Origin: Phoronis australis
Lineage: Eukaryota; Phoronida; Phoronidae
Length of the DNA stretch: 64,000 bases
NCBI GenBank assembly: GCA_002633005.1
Contig: NMRA01000047.1
Location: 1 to 64,000 of the forward strand
Direction of reading: 5' to 3'
The notes under the pieces are model-generated. The model ran no database searches. It had not been told where the DNA came from and saw nothing but the letters and a program-made list of their open reading frames with translations. Positions 1-11,485 of this stretch are shown here, in pieces; the first letter of the stretch is position 1, and the number at the start of each line of letters is the position of its first letter. Made by a program: the position numbers and the translations under genes.

Positions 1-320
1 AACTACAAGTTTCTGCTAACTATTGTCAAATTGTGAGTTGATATAATATTATTAGATATGCAATTTTCTGTATTTTTGTATGATGTATTTGGTACTTCAA
101 TTTGTATTAGATATTGCATTATCTTTATTAATTGTTTCAGGTTTAACCGTATAGTGAATCGTAAATCGTTCACCGTATTGAAAATCGTATCTTATCGTAT
201 CATATCATAAATAAAGTTTTATGAGCCAATGTTACGGTATTATTATTATACGTGTGTAAACCGCTGAGTCAACAACAACAACAAGAGAGACATCTAATGT
301 GCGTGCGACTGTACGCTACA
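1..320 (+). repeat. 5' LTR, 3'-most 320 bases
   Basis: Matches 8538-8861 with three substitutions and one 4 bp indel and ends in the same TACGCTACA. It contains an AATAAA at 210-215. The first ~700 bases of this LTR lie outside the window. I could not identify a convincing tRNA primer-binding site directly after position 320. Confidence 0.9.
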
Positions 321-387
321 TTATAGTTAAACCAATGGGTTTATAGTCAAACCAACAAGTTTGAAGAACTGATCGCGAGAAAGGCTC

Positions 388-1850
388 GTGTCTCAACAAC
401 AACAACAACAACAACTGAAAATGGAACAACAACTGTCGGTCCTAAGAAAACAGCACGGTGTTGCTAAAGGAGCCGTCACGAGGCTGATAAATCATGGCAT
501 CAGCCTCATGAAAAGCAATGAAAATGTCGATTCCATGCAGGAATTGCTGCCAGAATTGAACCAGTGTTTAGAGGCTGCCCTCGCAGCACACAACAGGTAC
601 GACGAGCTATTGGAGGATGACGTAGAAAAGGAAGAGTCAAGCGAATACAAGCAGAGACTGCTTGACTCAGCAAACAAGTTCATTACTCAAGCGCAGAAAT
701 GGGTGAATGAAGAAGACACTGATCCAAGTCATTAACCACAACAGCAACAGCAACAGACAGCTGTAAGTGATTTATTTGTAAATGCTATGCAGATGTTTAT
801 TAAACAGAACCGTTCTATTGTAAACAGTGTAAGTGCTCCTCGAGTTGAAATTTTGAGTTTTAATGGTGACCCGTTAAAATTCTACCCATTCATGCGTTCC
901 TTTGACAATACAATGGAGGGTAAATCCCTCGATGATTCAGCAAAATTAAATTGCCTGATCCAAAATTGTAGTGGTCAGCCTAGAGACCTTCTAGAATGCT
1001 GCCTTGTAAAGGAGCCNTACCCATTCATGCGTTCCTTTGACAATACAATGGAGGGTAAATCCCTCGATGATTCAACAAAATTAAATTGCCTGATTCAAAA
1101 TTGTAGTGGTCAGCCTAGAGACCTTCTAGAATGCTGCCTTGTAAAGGAGCCCTCTGAAGGATACATGTTTGCACGAAAATTACTAAAACAAAAGATTTGG
1201 AAATGAAGAAATAATTTCACAAGCATGGATGAATAAAGTGTTGAAACGCCAGAAAGTAAGTAACGTGGAGCAGTTACGCCGTTCTGCTGACGATCTACGT
1301 ACTTGTAGAGAAACCTTGTCGGCTATCGATTATCTATATGAACTCGAAACTAGATGGAGTTTGAGGTCTATTGTAGAAAGGCTGCCTGACCATGTGCAAA
1401 ATAGATGGAAGAGAAAAAATGCGGGCCTAAAAGAAAAACAAAACCATGTAGGTTTAAATGACGTGATAGCGTTTATCGACAGGATCGTGGACGAGGAATG
1501 CGATCCCGTTTTTGGTAGCATTTCAAAATTCCCAACTACTCAGGCATCACATATGCCATCACAACAACAACATAAGAGGTCGGGTAGTGCATTTTCAACA
1601 AATGCCAAGTCCAAGACTAGCAATGTGTCAGGGCGCAACTAAAATCAATGTCACATGTGTGACAAACCAGGCCACTATTTGAATCAATGTGACAAATTCA
1701 GGGCCCTGTCTGTGAAAGACAGACGGCAATTCGTGTTATCAAAAAAAATGTACATGCATAAATTGTTTTCAGCCAGGCCATTTTGCTAGAGAATACAAGA
1801 AAAATTGGTCTTGCAACATTGCTGGATGCAATGAAAAACACAACAGATGG
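388..1850 (+). pseudogene. BEL/Pao gag with DUF1759 domain and CCHC knuckles, broken
   Basis: Encodes the capsid-like Gag that would package the element RNA. The most likely start is ATG at 421, because the frame open from 388 begins with GTG and a Gln run. An in-frame TAA at 733-735 splits the N-terminal part from the DUF1759-like region (from about 840, FNGDP...). That region is duplicated by the N join at 1017, which keeps frame (134 bp + N = 45 codons). A frameshift near 1200 moves the frame before the segment at 1229-1642, which ends at a TAA (1640-1642). A CX2CX4HX4C knuckle follows (CHMCDKPGHYLNQC, near 1649). A shift in the A-run at 1741-1748 leads to a second knuckle whose last Cys is Tyr. 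At least four lesions make this a pseudogene. Confidence 0.85.
883..1151 (+). repeat. 134 bp direct duplication around a single N
   Basis: Positions 883-1016 and 1018-1151 are the same 134 bp of gag with two differences, separated only by the N at 1017. This looks like two allelic contig ends overlapped but not merged, rather than a biological repeat. Confidence 0.85.
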
Positions 1851-4409
1851 TTGCATCAAGGGCAACCATCTGAGTCTGGCTCAACTACCTCAGCTAGTAA
1901 CAACCAAACCACTGTACCTCATGAAACCCAGTCAAATGCAATGTGTGCATTTGTCAAATCCGAAGGCTGTACAATTGGGTTGCCTATTGTGCCAGTCATT
2001 CTTCAAGATTCCACCCACAAAATTCAAGTACAAACTTATGCTCTTTTAGACAGATGCTCTAATTCAACCATGTGCACAGACAGATTACGCAATAAGCTTG
2101 GTCTGTCTGGCAAGAAAGAATGTATTGAGTTAACAACATTACGTGGTGATCGTATGACAGAAGAGGTAACAGTTGTTGACATTGAGGTCGCTGCCCTCAA
2201 TGGCAACAGGACTCATATTTTGAAGGGTGTGATGTCCCGAGACAGTCTAAATGTAAACATGGATAACCGTGTTACCTCTGCAGATATCAAGCGTATGTCA
2301 CATTTGAAAGGCATCCATCTGGCGGACGCTGATGTGTCACAAGTGGACATTATAATAGGCGCTGACCATGCCCACTTGTTAGTTGACTTAGAAATTCGGA
2401 CTGGAAGGAAGGTGAACCCTTTGCAGCCAGGACACCATTGGGCTGGACAATCTATGGTCCAACTGGTCCTGTCAAGAAACAAAAACAACGAACAATTTAT
2501 TACACTGCCTTGGAAAGGCAGGTTGAAAATTTTTGGAAGCTAGATGACCCTTTGTATGAAGAAAAATCAACAATGTCTTTGAATGATAAAGGTGTCATTG
2601 CCCTCTGGGAGTCATCTAGCCGATTGCAAGGCAACCAGCTGTCATTACCTATAAAAACAGCCAGAGATAATCAAGATGGCTATAATTCAGAAACTATAAA
2701 AACAATCAACAAAAATTTCTATGTCGATGACTGTTTGAAGTCAGTCGCTTCAGTAGGAGAAGCAGTAAAACTGATCCAGGAATTACGAGACCTGCTCTCA
2801 AAGGGAGGATTCAGGCTTACCAAATTCATCAGTAATTCACGACAAGTGATGTCGTCAATTCCTGAATCTGAGTGGTCCAAGGCAGTAGCAAACTTGGATC
2901 TTGAGCATGAAAACACACCTGCTGAAAGAGCACTTGGTTTGCTTTGGAATTTGAAATCCGACCACTTCGGATACGACGTCAGCGTGAGAAATGTTCCACT
3001 CACCAAAAGAGGGATTCTCAGCCTGACTAGTACTGTTTATGATCCGTTGGGTTTTGTTAGCCCATTCATACTATTTGCCAAGATGTTATTCCAACAATTA
3101 TGCCGTTTGAAAATAGACTGGGATGAAAAAACCCCGCAAGACATTGCAGCTCAGTGGTTGCGATGGGTTGATGACTTGCCAAAGATAAAAGAATTTAAGG
3201 TTCCAAGGTGCTTAAAACCTAATTGGAAATCAGATAATTCTACTGTATTACAATTACATCACTTTTGTGATGCTTCTGAGAAAGGATACGGTGCAGTATC
3301 CTACCTGCGCGTAATTGACGCACACGATAACAATTGGTGTTCCTTGGTGATGGCCAAGAGCAGGCTAGCACCACTAAAACCAACAACAATTCCTAGGCTT
3401 GAATTGTCTGCTGCAACGGTTGCAGTAAAACTTGACCAAACAATCGAAAAATACCTTGAGTGTGAACTTGAGGATTCTGTTTTTTGGACTGACAGTACCA
3501 TAGTACTCCATTATGTGAAATGTATAAACAAGAGATTTCAAACCTTTGTTGCCAATAGAGTGGCACAAATTCATGAAGGCTCAACTCCAATTCAGTGGAG
3601 ATATGTTGACACTAAAAACAATCCTGCAGATGACATTTCTAGACGGTTGTCAGCTGATGAGCTCATCAACAACAATCGCTGGATGAATGGACCTGAATTT
3701 CTTTGGAACAATGACCAGGTTTGGCCTGATCAACCAGAGATTGGTGAAATGCCTGAGGAGGCAGAAATTAAACATACTAAGCAAGTTTATGCTACCACAA
3801 CTACTCCCAACGACCCCTCACTGTCGCTTATTGACAAATTGATTGAGTCATACTCCTCATGGCATAAATTGAAAAGAGCTGTTGCGCTCATTTTTGAGAG
3901 TGAAAAAATTGGTAAAAGGCAAACAAATGTTACCTTTAAAGGCACCCATCACTGTGGCGGAAATGCGCGCCAGTGAAAATGCAATTGTTGCTCATATTCA
4001 AAAGGAATGGACGAGCAATTCAAACAAATTACAAAATCTAAAAGGTCTGTCCCCAGTCATGGCAGATGGTATTTTGCGTGTCGGAGGCCGACTTTCAAAT
4101 GCGTCGTTGTCACACGACGCTCAACATCCAAGGATCTTGCCTAAGTCCAACCATGTGACAAACCTAATAATTGATTTTTACCACAAATTGACTGGTCATG
4201 GTGGTATAGAGAGAGTTTTGGCCAAAATTAGACAAAGATTTTGGATTGTAAGTGGGAGACCTACAATAAAACGTGTTGTGGGACAGTGCATTCCATGTAA
4301 GAAAAAACATGCGCCACCTGGCATTCAATACACGTCAGATTTGCCACGTGACAGAGTGACACCTCACAAACCTATCTTCACTGATGTAGGTGTTGATTAT
4401 TTTGGACCA
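1851..4409 (+). pseudogene. BEL/Pao pol, first (frameshifted) copy
   Basis: Carries protease, the post-deletion reverse transcriptase remnant with YVDD, RNase H and the integrase zinc-binding region. It is a second version of 4411-6898. Two single-base changes relative to that copy break it: one base fewer near 2405 (GGAAGG against GGAAAGG) and one base more near 3893 (five T after CA against four). The frame therefore steps through 1851-2543, 2438-3976 and 3882-4409. The two indels cancel, so both copies are exactly 2488 bp. The copy stops at the N at 4410, inside the integrase core just after the VDYFGP-type motif, and the sequence restarts upstream of the protease. Confidence 0.85.
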
Positions 4410-6898
4410 NTGAAACCCAGTCAAATGCAATGTGTGCATTTGTCAAATCCGAAGGCTGTACAATTGGGTTGCCTATTGTGCCAGTCATTCTTCAAGATTC
4501 GACCCACAAAATTCAACTACAAACTTATGCTCTTTTAGACAGATGCTCTAATTCAACCATGTGCACAGACAGATTACGCAATAAGCTTGGTCTGTCTGGC
4601 AAGAAGGAATGTATTGAGTTAACAACATTACATGGTGATCGTATGACAGAAGAGGTAACAGTTGTTGACATTGAGGTCGCTGCCCTCAATGGCAACAGGA
4701 CTCACATGTTGAAGGGTGTGATGTCCCGAGACAGTCTAAATGTAAACATGGGTAATCGTGTTACCTCTGCAGATATCAAGCGTATGTCACATTTGAAAGG
4801 CATCCATCCGGCGGACGCTGACGTGTCACAAGTGGACATTATAATAGGCGCTGATCATGCCCACTTGTTAGTTGACTTAGAGATTCGGACTGGAAAGGAA
4901 GGTGAACCCTTTGCAGCCAGGACACCATTGGGCTGGACAATATATGGTCCAACTGGTCCTGTTAAGAAACAAAAACAAAGAACAATTTATTACACTGCCT
5001 TGGAAAGGCAGGTTGAAAAATTTTGGAGGCTAGATGACCCTTTGTATGAAGAAAAATCAACAATGTCTTTGAATGATAAAGGCGTCATTGCCCTCTGGGA
5101 GTCATCTAGCCGATTGCAAGGCAACCAGCTGTCATTACCTATAAAAACAGCCAGAGATAATCAAGATGGCTATGATTCAGAAACAATAAAAACAATCAAC
5201 AAAAATTTCTATGTTGATGACTGTTTGAAGTCAGTCGCTTCAGTAGGAGAAGCAGTAAATCTGATCCAGGAATTACGAGACCTGCTTTCAAAGGGAGGAT
5301 TCAGGCTTACCAAATTCATCAGTAATTCACGACAAGTGATGTCGTCAATTCCTGAATCTGAGTGGTCCAAGGCAGTAGCAAACTTGGATCTTGAGCATGA
5401 AAACATACCTGCTGAAAGAGCACTTGGTGTGCTCTGGAATTTGAAATCCGACCACTTCGGATACGACGTCAGCGTGAGAAATGTTCCACTCACCAAAAGA
5501 GGGATTCTCAGCCTGACTAGTACTGTTTATGATCCGTTGGGTTTTGTTAGCCCATTCATACTATTTGCCAAGATGTTATTCCAACAATTATGCCGTTTGA
5601 AAATAGACTGGGATGAAAAAATCCCGCAAGACATTGCAGCTCAGTGGTTGCGATGGCTTGATGACTTGCCAAAGATAAAAGGATTTAAGGTTCCAAGGTG
5701 CTTAAAACCTAACTGGAAATCAGATAATTCTACTGTATTACAATTACATCACTTTTGTGATGCTTCTGAGAAAGGATACGGTGCAGTATCCTACCTGCGC
5801 GTAATTGACGCACACGATAACATTTGGTGTTCCTTGGTGATGGCCAAGAGCAGGCTAGCACCACTAAAACCAACAACAATTCCTAGGCTTGAATTGTCTG
5901 CTGCAACGGTTGCAGTAAAACTTGACCAAACAATCAGAAAATACCTTGAGTGTGAACTTGAGGATTCTGTTTTTTGGACTGACAGTACCATAGTACTCCA
6001 TTATGTGAAATGTAAAGACAAGAGATTTCAAACCTTTGTTGCCAATAGAGTGGCACAAATTCATGAAGGCTCAACTCCAATTCAGTGGAGATACGTCGAC
6101 ACCAAAAACAATCCTGCAGATGACATTTCTAGAGGGCTGTCAGCTGATGAGCTCATAAACAACAATCGCTGGATGAATGGACCTGAATTTCTTTGGAACA
6201 ATGACCAGGTTTGGCCTGATCAACCAGAGATTGGTGAAATGCCTGAGGAGGCAGAAATTAAACAAACTAAGCAAGTTTATGCAACCACAACTACTCCCAA
6301 CGACCCCTCACTGTCGCTTATTGACAAATTGATTGAGTCATACTCCTCATGGCATAAATTGAAAAGAGCTGTTGCGCTCATTTTGAGAGTGAAAAAATTG
6401 GTAAAAGACAAACAAATGTTACCTTTAAAGGCACCCATTACTGTGGCGGAAATGCGCGCCAGTGAAAATGCAATTATTGCTCATATTCAAAAGGAATGGA
6501 CGAGCAATTCAAACAAATTACAAAATCTAAAAGGTCTGTCCCCAGTCATGGCAGATGGTATTTTGCGTGTCGGAGGCCGACTTTCAAATGCGCCGTTGTC
6601 ACACGACGCTCAACATCCAATGATCTTGCCTAAGTCCAACCATGTGACAAACCTAATAATTGATTTTTACCACAAATTGACTGGTCATGGTGGTATAGAG
6701 AGAGTTTTGGCCGAAATTAGACAAAGATTTTGGATTGTAAGTGGGAGACCTACAATAAAACGTGTTGTGGGACACTGCATTCCATGTAAGAAAAAACATG
6801 CGCCACCTGGAATTCAATACATGTCAGATTTGCCACGTGACAGAGTGACACCTCACAAACCTATCTTCACTAATGTAGGTGTTGATTATTTTGGACCA
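1922..6898 (+). repeat. 2488 bp tandem duplication of pol around a single N
   Basis: 1922-4409 and 4411-6898 begin and end with the same bases (TGAAACCCAG ... TTTGGACCA) and are separated by one N at 4410. They differ by scattered substitutions and two compensating indels, as expected for two haplotypes or two near-identical element copies placed end to end. This is most probably an assembly artefact. Confidence 0.85.
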
Positions 6899-7048
6899 TT
6901 AATGGTCAAGAGAGCAAGAACCATGGTTAAGAGGTATGGATGTCTATTTACCTGTCTAACAACTAGAGCAGTGCATCTTGAAGTGGCTTACAGTTTAGAC
7001 ACAAGCTCGCATTGCAGAGATTTGTATCCCGACGAGGGAAACCGGTGA
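4430..7048 (+). pseudogene. BEL/Pao pol: protease, RT remnant, RNase H, integrase N-terminal part
   Basis: The longest open frame here (872 codons, first Met internal to the polyprotein). Protease comes first, with LLDRC (residues 35-39) where retroviral-type proteases have D-S/T-G. The RT region passes directly from an LPIK-type motif (near residue 237) to the sequence that precedes the YVDD box (residues 261-264), so the fingers and first catalytic Asp motif typical of Pao RT are absent. A Pao-type domain follows, then RNase H around HFCDAS (near residue 441), the integrase H-H-C-C zinc site (about residues 745-785) and the first integrase Asp in VDYFGP (near 818). The frame runs off after about 7000, where a shift moves the integrase core to the frame of 7012-7749. 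This part is free of stops, unlike the first copy. Confidence 0.88.
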
Positions 7049-7749
7049 CCATTAGGTCAGATAATGGCACTAATTTTGTTGGCGCTCGCAGAGAGTTGCA
7101 GGAAGCCATTAATGACTGGAATCAAAATAAAATTGCTGATCACCTACTTCAGCAAGATATTCAATGGATATTTAATCCACCGGCAGCATCCCATATGGGT
7201 GGGGTGTGGGAGAGACTGATTAGATCTGTGAGATCTATTTTACTAAACCTTGTTCAACAACAAACTTTAGATGATGACAAGCTGTCAACGTTACTTTGCT
7301 CTGTTGAGAGCATAATAAACAGCCGACCAATAACAAAGATGTCATATGATCCCACTGATCTTACACCCTTGACACCAAACCACCTGCTACTTTTAAAACC
7401 AGGGCCTGAGCTACCTCCTGGATTGTTTAATTCATCTGATCTCTACAAACAAAAATGGCGCCAGGCGCAATATCTGGCTGACATTTTCTGGTCCAGATGG
7501 ATCAAAGAATATCTGCCTAATCTCCAAAAACGGCAAAAATGGCTGAAACCACAACGAAATTTCGAAGTCGGAGATTTGGTTCTCATAGTCAATGAATGTA
7601 CTCCTAGAAACAAATGGCCTTTGGGAATTATCACCCAAACCTTCCCATCCAATGATGGACTTGTACGTACTGTTGAAGTTAAAAGTCAGGCAGGTTTCTA
7701 CACTAGACCGATACATAAGTTATGTTTGTTAGAGTCTGCACTAGCTTAG
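7012..7749 (+). pseudogene. BEL/Pao integrase catalytic core and C-terminal DUF5641-like tail
   Basis: Continues the integrase after a frameshift near 7000-7012. The second and third acidic residues of the DDE triad are visible in SDNGTNF (near 7058) and GGVWERL (near 7205), about 50 residues apart. The Trp-rich tail, with FWSRWIKEYLP and a VGDLVLI motif, resembles the DUF5641 region that ends BEL/Pao polyproteins. The frame ends at the TAG at 7747-7749, about 90 bases before the 3' LTR, the usual spacing. The integrase would insert the DNA copy into the genome, but the catalytic triad is split by the shift. Confidence 0.88.
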
Positions 7750-7819
7750 TTATTGTTAGGTAAGAAACAATTGTGACAGCATGATGTCACCTGCATTGTA
7801 TAATTATGAGAGCTGTTCG

Positions 7820-7836
7820 CCTCATCGGGGCCGGGA
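7820..7836 (+). promoter_or_regulatory. Polypurine-tract region before the 3' LTR
   Basis: CGGGGCCGGGA lies directly upstream of the 3' LTR start TGTTGG at 7837, the position expected of the plus-strand primer. It is only moderately purine-pure. Confidence 0.45.
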
Positions 7837-8330
7837 TGTTGGTGACATTTTTTGATGCTGTAGATAATTAGTCTAATTAAAAGCAATGTTATGCAATTTT
7901 AGTGACTAGTGTATAATTAATCAAACATATTGGTTGTTTACCAAAATTTGTAACCTCCTAGGAGTTCATGGGAAGTGATTCACCACATGTCTGTTACCAG
8001 TTGTGGGATGTTTATAATAACAATTGTGCCTTGTTTTGCAAGTTGTGTAACTTAAAGTCTTTGAAAACCTGTCAGCTTTGGGATGAGGCATTTCCGACAA
8101 CAACAATAATCTGTTATTTGTCCATCGGAATTACTCAACTCTTGATTGTCCTGCACCATAATTGGTAATGACTTGGGTTCATTGCTGGAGTCCAGCAGAT
8201 TGATTCACAGAATTGGTTTGGAACCAGCGACCTTGTTCAGAGAATTGTTTTGGAACTAGATGTAGCATTTAGAGGAAGTTTTGTGAGTTTTCATGTTTTG
8301 AGTTATCTCGCCCACCTTTCTTGTGTTCAG

Positions 8331-8338
8331 TATAAATA
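8331..8338 (+). promoter_or_regulatory. TATA box in the 3' LTR
   Basis: TATAAATA, about 420 bases upstream of the polyadenylation signal, in the position of an LTR U3 promoter. Confidence 0.5.
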
Positions 8339-8750
8339 TTCTGTTAGCTACTCTAGAATTCATATTGCTTGGAGAGAGGCTGCTGCTTGCTTCAAAAATA
8401 TCACAGATACCCAGCGTTGGTAAGAGACAACTTTGTTTCTTGATGTTTTACTATAAACTTTGACTTTAGAAACAACTATTCTCAGTTCTTTGATTATTTG
8501 ATTAACTCATAGAAAGTGTTGTAATAGAAATTGTTGTAACTACAAGTTTCTGCTAACTATTGTTTGTCAAATTGTGAGTTGATATAATATTATTAGATAT
8601 GCAATTTTCTGTATTTTAGTATGATGTATTTGGTACTTCAATTTGTATTAGATATTGCATTATCTTTATTAATTGTTTCAGGTTTAACCGTATCGTGAAT
8701 CGTAAATCGTTCACCGTATTGAAAATCGTATCTTATCGTATCATATCATA

Positions 8751-8756
8751 AATAAA
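8751..8756 (+). terminator. Polyadenylation signal in the 3' LTR
   Basis: AATAAA, with the same motif at 210-215 in the 5' LTR remnant. Confidence 0.55.
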
Positions 8757-8861
8757 GTTTTATGAGCCAATGTTACGGTATTATTATTATACGTGTGTAA
8801 ACCGCTGGGTCAACAACAACAACAAGAGAGACATCTAATGTGCGTGCGACTGTACGCTACA

Positions 8862-10019
8862 GTTGGAGTTGAGACAAGTTTTACTTCGTTTTATCTGCAA
8901 CGAGTATGTTTGTGTAGAAGATGGTACATTCAAGATCTAAGTCTATGGTAAATCTTTCAAATTTCTTAATATTTTGATTATTTAAGTTATTGCAAAATGT
9001 TGGCATAATGGATGGCTAACATGCATTTGGCAGTGTCCTAGAAACTATTTCTAATGCAGAAGATGCGGCCAAATAGTCACATCTGTCCTAGCTTCCTAAA
9101 AACATTTCAAAATCTAACCACCCCTTTATTATGAGCTGAAGAATTCCTTTTACTATAAAATCCAGAGAGTTTTAGATTACTATGTCGCTGAGAATAATTG
9201 CACTTAGTAGGATTTTCCAGATTCACTGCGATATGGTGCCTTTTCTTAGAGAATTCCTTACAAATGGGTGCCCTTTCAGTAGCGATTTTCCTACGAAATT
9301 CGTCCATTTTGTGGACTGGAACGCTACAAAAGGCCCTCTAGTAAGATGGAATCCCTGTATCAAATAAATAAGCAATAATTAGGCATGCATGTAACAAATT
9401 CTAATGAGAAGCAAATCAGCACATGTACATACTAGCATTTACACTAAACCATATTTTGAGGCATTGAGTTAAATCGCTCATAAAACTTTTACACTTTGAT
9501 CTGGTTCAATTCTACATGCCAAGCATAAAATTCTCCCTACAAAATATTTTACACTTCAAACAAGCCTGGAAAATAAGCGACCAAAGGTATAGATATGCTG
9601 TGTTGCTTGTCCAGTTCTTTAAATGTGAGTATCTTCTTAATGTAGCATGAAACAGTACATGTTTTCACATTGATTCAATGTGAGTGATCTAGTATCAACC
9701 TTAGATCATTTTCAACCCTTAAATGAACCGTTTGAAATCAGTGACTGAAAACCAAATCTCAAACTTGAAACGGGAAATTCTAGGGTAAAAGAATTTACTA
9801 AAGTTATTTTCTCTGGGTTGCCAAAATATACAGGTTCTCAAATCTTTACTAACTATGTGACTAGAATGTGTTTTCACTAAACATATTTTCTGTTGTCATT
9901 AAAAGGACGGCACAAACACCAGACCAGACCATGTGAAAAAATACCTAAAAATACATTTGAATTCTCTTAGTAACTTTGATGTCCGCTTAATATACTCAAT
10001 AATTAAGGGATGGTTGGTC
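8862..10019. other. No recognisable gene
   Basis: Single-copy-looking, AT-rich sequence on the right flank of the LTR element. Open frames are short (up to 66 codons) and show no family resemblance. I see no clear repeat. Confidence 0.4.
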
Positions 10020-10168
10020 CAAAGGTTCTGTGGCTCGATTGGTCAATACTCTGAAGAGTTAAGGGGAAATTTATCTTACGTTACCAACTCGATGGTTACC
10101 AAGAATAATTTGCAACATTAAACTAAGTGTTCGTAGCTTGTTCAGGTTGTTGTTCGTTAAATAACCAC

Positions 10169-10294
10169 GATTTCAAGAAAGAGAGCCTTGCCTGCTTTAC
10201 AGAGCTTTACGGAATTTTGAAAGATGCAGAATATGATGTAAAATTATCTGAAATCTTGAAGACATTTAATTCTGTAGATTACGGAATAATGTAA
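10169..10294 (+). pseudogene. Exon-like open stretch in copy A, unrecognised
   Basis: Reads 41 sense codons to a TAA at 10292-10294 (begins DFKKESLACF, ends VDYGIM) with amphipathic, coding-like composition. The equivalent sequence in copy B (near 14050-14177) has two extra in-frame TAG codons and so is dead. The 5' splice context is unclear. I do not recognise the family. Confidence 0.25.
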
Positions 10295-10415
10295 AAAAAA
10301 AAAACTATTTTCCGACTATTGACTATTAGGACGATAGATCCCTTTGTTTTCGGACTATAGACCCCTTGGACTATAGACAGCAATTCATTTCTATAGACAG
10401 TTTTGATTTTGTCAG

Positions 10416-10466
10416 ATGAGAATGTCGCCAATCCATTCAGTTCAAGTGACAATGATACAGATGAAG
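10416..10466 (+). CDS. Putative small exon, acidic (copy A)
   Basis: A 51-base segment flanked by TTTTGTCAG upstream and GGTAGA downstream, so it has both splice sites. It reads as an acidic peptide ending SSSDNDTDE and begins and ends in phase 1. Copy B (near 14305-14355) keeps both sites but has lost a base. The phase joins without a shift to the exon at 10946. Function unknown; the gene may be dead. Confidence 0.3.
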
Positions 10467-10945
10467 GTAGAATTTGGTGCTTGTTTTCTCAGAGTAGGGA
10501 AACATGCAACTTCACATGGGTGAGTGATGAAGGTGTTATGAGTTTAAGGAAAATATACTTATAAATTTTCGCAGATTCTACAAATTGTCGCATGGTTTCT
10601 ATAATTTTGTGTTCTTAAACTCGTGAGTGCGAGGTCCTAATGAATCACTACTTTGATTTAATACTTTCATAAGGTAACTACAGAGTCATTTTGATTCTCA
10701 TTCCGCTAGCATACAGCCTGTTCTTCAGACTTATCAAGAAGCATTGTAAAACATTGCACATTTCGTTATTTACAACAGTTGGCATCCCAACATAGTTATT
10801 GTTTACTAGTTGAACGATTTAATGTAGCAGAATAATTTTCAAACTCATGTTAATGGAAATTTAGAAGACAGCTTTAAGTAAGCCAAACAAATGAAAACAA
10901 ACGTAAAAGTGCAGCATAGATCACTGCATTTATAATTTGTTTCAG

Positions 10946-11033
10946 ATGAAGAAAGGAGGAGGTGCCGTTTTCGTCACAAGGTGTTCAGTTCTGCTAAAAT
11001 AACCAAGAGCTTTTCTGATAGATCGTCTGAAAG
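10946..11033 (+). CDS. Putative basic exon (copy A)
   Basis: An 88-base segment with TTTGTTTCAG before it and GGTTTG after it. Spliced to 10416-10466 it completes a GAT codon and continues as a basic, Arg-rich peptide (DEERRRCRFRHK...) without a stop. The copy B version (near 14861-14949) is frameshifted. Phase agreement between two independently flanked segments is the main support. No family recognised. Confidence 0.3.
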
Positions 11034-11485
11034 GTTTGTCATGTAATTAAAATTACTTGTTTTTCAAATTTTACCATGCAATTTCTATTTTAATTCAAAA
11101 CTTATTTCTTGGTGATGCCTAGGATACGGTAATACCTGTTCATCTATTATTTCTTTATTGGCTATACGAGATGTGCTGAGATAGGGGTTGGTCGATCCTG
11201 TATTCCGAAAGACCTTTGATAGTCTTCAAAGCAAAGGAATTTTAGTTCGAAAGACTTTTAGTCTGAAAATGAATTGGGTGATGACACTGCATCAGAGCTT
11301 ATAGAAGACTGCTGTTTTAGTACATTTGAGCACAATTAAGAATTATTGTGAATGCAAATGTTAAAGACTTTGTTTTGAAAATGCAGGGTTCTTTCGGGAA
11401 ATTTTTCTTGCCATCCTAGCCCTGCCACCCACCAATCGTGGTCATGGCGATATAGTTACCTTACACTTTTTCATGCCTGCTAATC

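Larger units (their letters stand above)
1..8861 (+). mobile_element. BEL/Pao LTR retrotransposon, 5' end cut by the window edge
   Basis: Two near-identical flanking blocks (1-320 and 8538-8861) are the 5' LTR remnant and the matching part of the 3' LTR. Between them lie, in BEL/Pao order, a DUF1759-type gag, CCHC knuckles, an aspartic protease, a Pao-type YVDD/RNase H region, an HHCC-DDE integrase and a DUF5641-like tail. The interior is enlarged by two single-N joins at 1017 and 4410, each flanked by direct copies of the same sequence, so its true length is shorter than shown. Several frameshifts and stops, plus a missing reverse transcriptase core, make it non-autonomous. The family assignment is firm; the target duplication cannot be seen because the left flank is outside the window. 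Confidence 0.93.
7837..8861 (+). repeat. 3' LTR, full length (~1025 bp)
   Basis: Starts TGTTGG after the polypurine region and ends CTACA, giving the TG...CA ends of LTRs. The last 324 bases match the window's first 320. It contains a TATAAATA box at 8331-8338 and AATAAA at 8751-8756. The left half (7837-8537) has no partner in the window, so its boundary rests on the TG, the purine tract and the end of pol. Confidence 0.8.
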
